The translations under genes and the position numbers were made by a program. Below, piece after piece: positions 63,728 to 64,000 of a DNA stretch of 64,000 nucleotides. The stretch is from CBDFHJ01 sp965247635 (GTDB taxonomy: Bacteria > Chloroflexota > Dehalococcoidia > Lucifugimonadales > Australimonadaceae). The notes beneath the pieces are model-generated. The model was not told where the DNA came from. It was given only the letters and a program-made list of their open reading frames with translations, and searched no databases. The DNA lies in NCBI GenBank assembly GCA_965247635.1, contig CBDFHJ010000010.1, positions 310,001 through 374,000 of the forward strand. Direction: 5' to 3'. Positions within the stretch are counted from its first letter, which is position 1. The number at the start of each line of letters is the position of its first letter.

Positions 63728-64000
63728 TTATATGCCCTTCGGTGCCGCCCACCACTGATGGAAGTGGTGCAGCAGGCCGTGGCCTGCGCCAACGGCAAAA
63801 GCAGCGCTGATGGCGCGATGGACGTACCCCTTCGCCTCGCGTACGGCCTCCTCCACCGCACGGCCATGAGCTAAACCGGCAGCGATGGCAGAGGCGTAGG
63901 TGCAGCCCGTGCCGTGGGTGCTGGTGGTGGGTACCCGGGGTGCGGCGAACTCGGTACACCGGACGCCATCGTATAAAACGTCGGTGGCGTCGTCTCCGAA
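63728..64000 (-). CDS. thiD: Hydroxymethylpyrimidine/phosphomethylpyrimidine kinase, C-terminal part
   Basis: The minus-strand frame is open to the window edge and ends with a TAA at 63728. It contains 'TSTHGTGCTYASAIAAGLAH', the ThiD anion-hole GTGC motif, and 'EEAVREAKGYVHRAISAAF' with 'GAGHGLLHHFH' at the end. ThiD phosphorylates the pyrimidine half of thiamine for ThiE. The N-terminal two-thirds lie outside the window. Confidence 0.93.
   Translation of the reverse strand, partial: FGDDATDVLYDGVRCTEFAAPRVPTTSTHGTGCTYASAIAAGLAHGRAVEEAVREAKGYVHRAISAAFAVGAGHGLLHHFHQWWAAPKGI

Overview
The window is a GC-rich bacterial chromosome segment. It is most consistent with Chloroflexota, probably the Dehalococcoidia/SAR202 side. 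The evidence is indirect: an NADH-dehydrogenase-like cluster without NuoE, F and G, a bacterial translin-family protein, several dispersed palindromic intergenic repeat families, and a mix of hydantoinase, ornithine-cyclodeaminase-like, SDR and meta-cleavage genes. No rRNA or tRNA gene was recognised, so the placement is an inference.

Layout. Bases 1-3040 hold a head-to-tail array of ABC-2 type permease paralogues joined by 4-base overlaps and ending in a decayed fourth copy. Bases 3190-7880 hold small and unknown genes, a SRAP-domain protein and the frameshifted C-terminal remnant of a DnaE2-like polymerase. Bases 7939-20448 are bracketed by two 1545-bp, nearly identical, inverted IS3-type elements. 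The 9.4-kb interior carries a hydantoinase, an M20 N-carbamoyl-amino-acid/allantoate amidohydrolase, an MFS exporter and two broken genes for surface or secreted proteins. Bases 20449-24070 contain an amidohydrolase lipoprotein gene interrupted by a 1368-bp IS256-type element with a clean target duplication, plus further frameshifts.

Bases 24177-32237 are all on the minus strand: plsY, then a lower meta-cleavage pathway operon (hydrolase, RraA-like aldolase, hydratase, acylating acetaldehyde dehydrogenase, 4-hydroxy-2-oxovalerate aldolase) that would yield pyruvate and acetyl-CoA, then folC-fabF. Bases 32397-41343 hold an AlkA-type glycosylase, ffh, a second IS256-type copy sitting in a 103-bp tandem repeat, and the housekeeping run mnmA-rnhB-yraN-thiE-brkB. 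Bases 41415-52224 are a minus-strand nuoBCDHI-lipoprotein-JK-DUF2007-LMN operon, with no nuoA and no EFG module beside it.

Bases 52547-59264 hold a small methyltransferase, a compact translin/SET/GNAT trio, a repeat-dense spacer, a membrane pyrophosphatase (hppA) behind a terminator-like hairpin, and two tandem SDR proteins that lack the usual catalytic YxxxK. Bases 59632-64000 hold an ornithine-cyclodeaminase-like protein, DNA polymerase IV, a D-2-hydroxyacid dehydrogenase, an HU protein and the C-terminal part of thiD at the window edge.

The most unusual features are these: (i) the inverted-IS-bounded hydantoin module, where the inner IS ends supply in-frame ATG codons to the genes on both sides; (ii) a roughly 135-235 bp intergenic repeat family with a conserved 3' hairpin, present at about six places; (iii) a 134-bp repeat pair whose first copy ends exactly at a start codon; and (iv) heavy gene decay between 2.8 and 24 kb.
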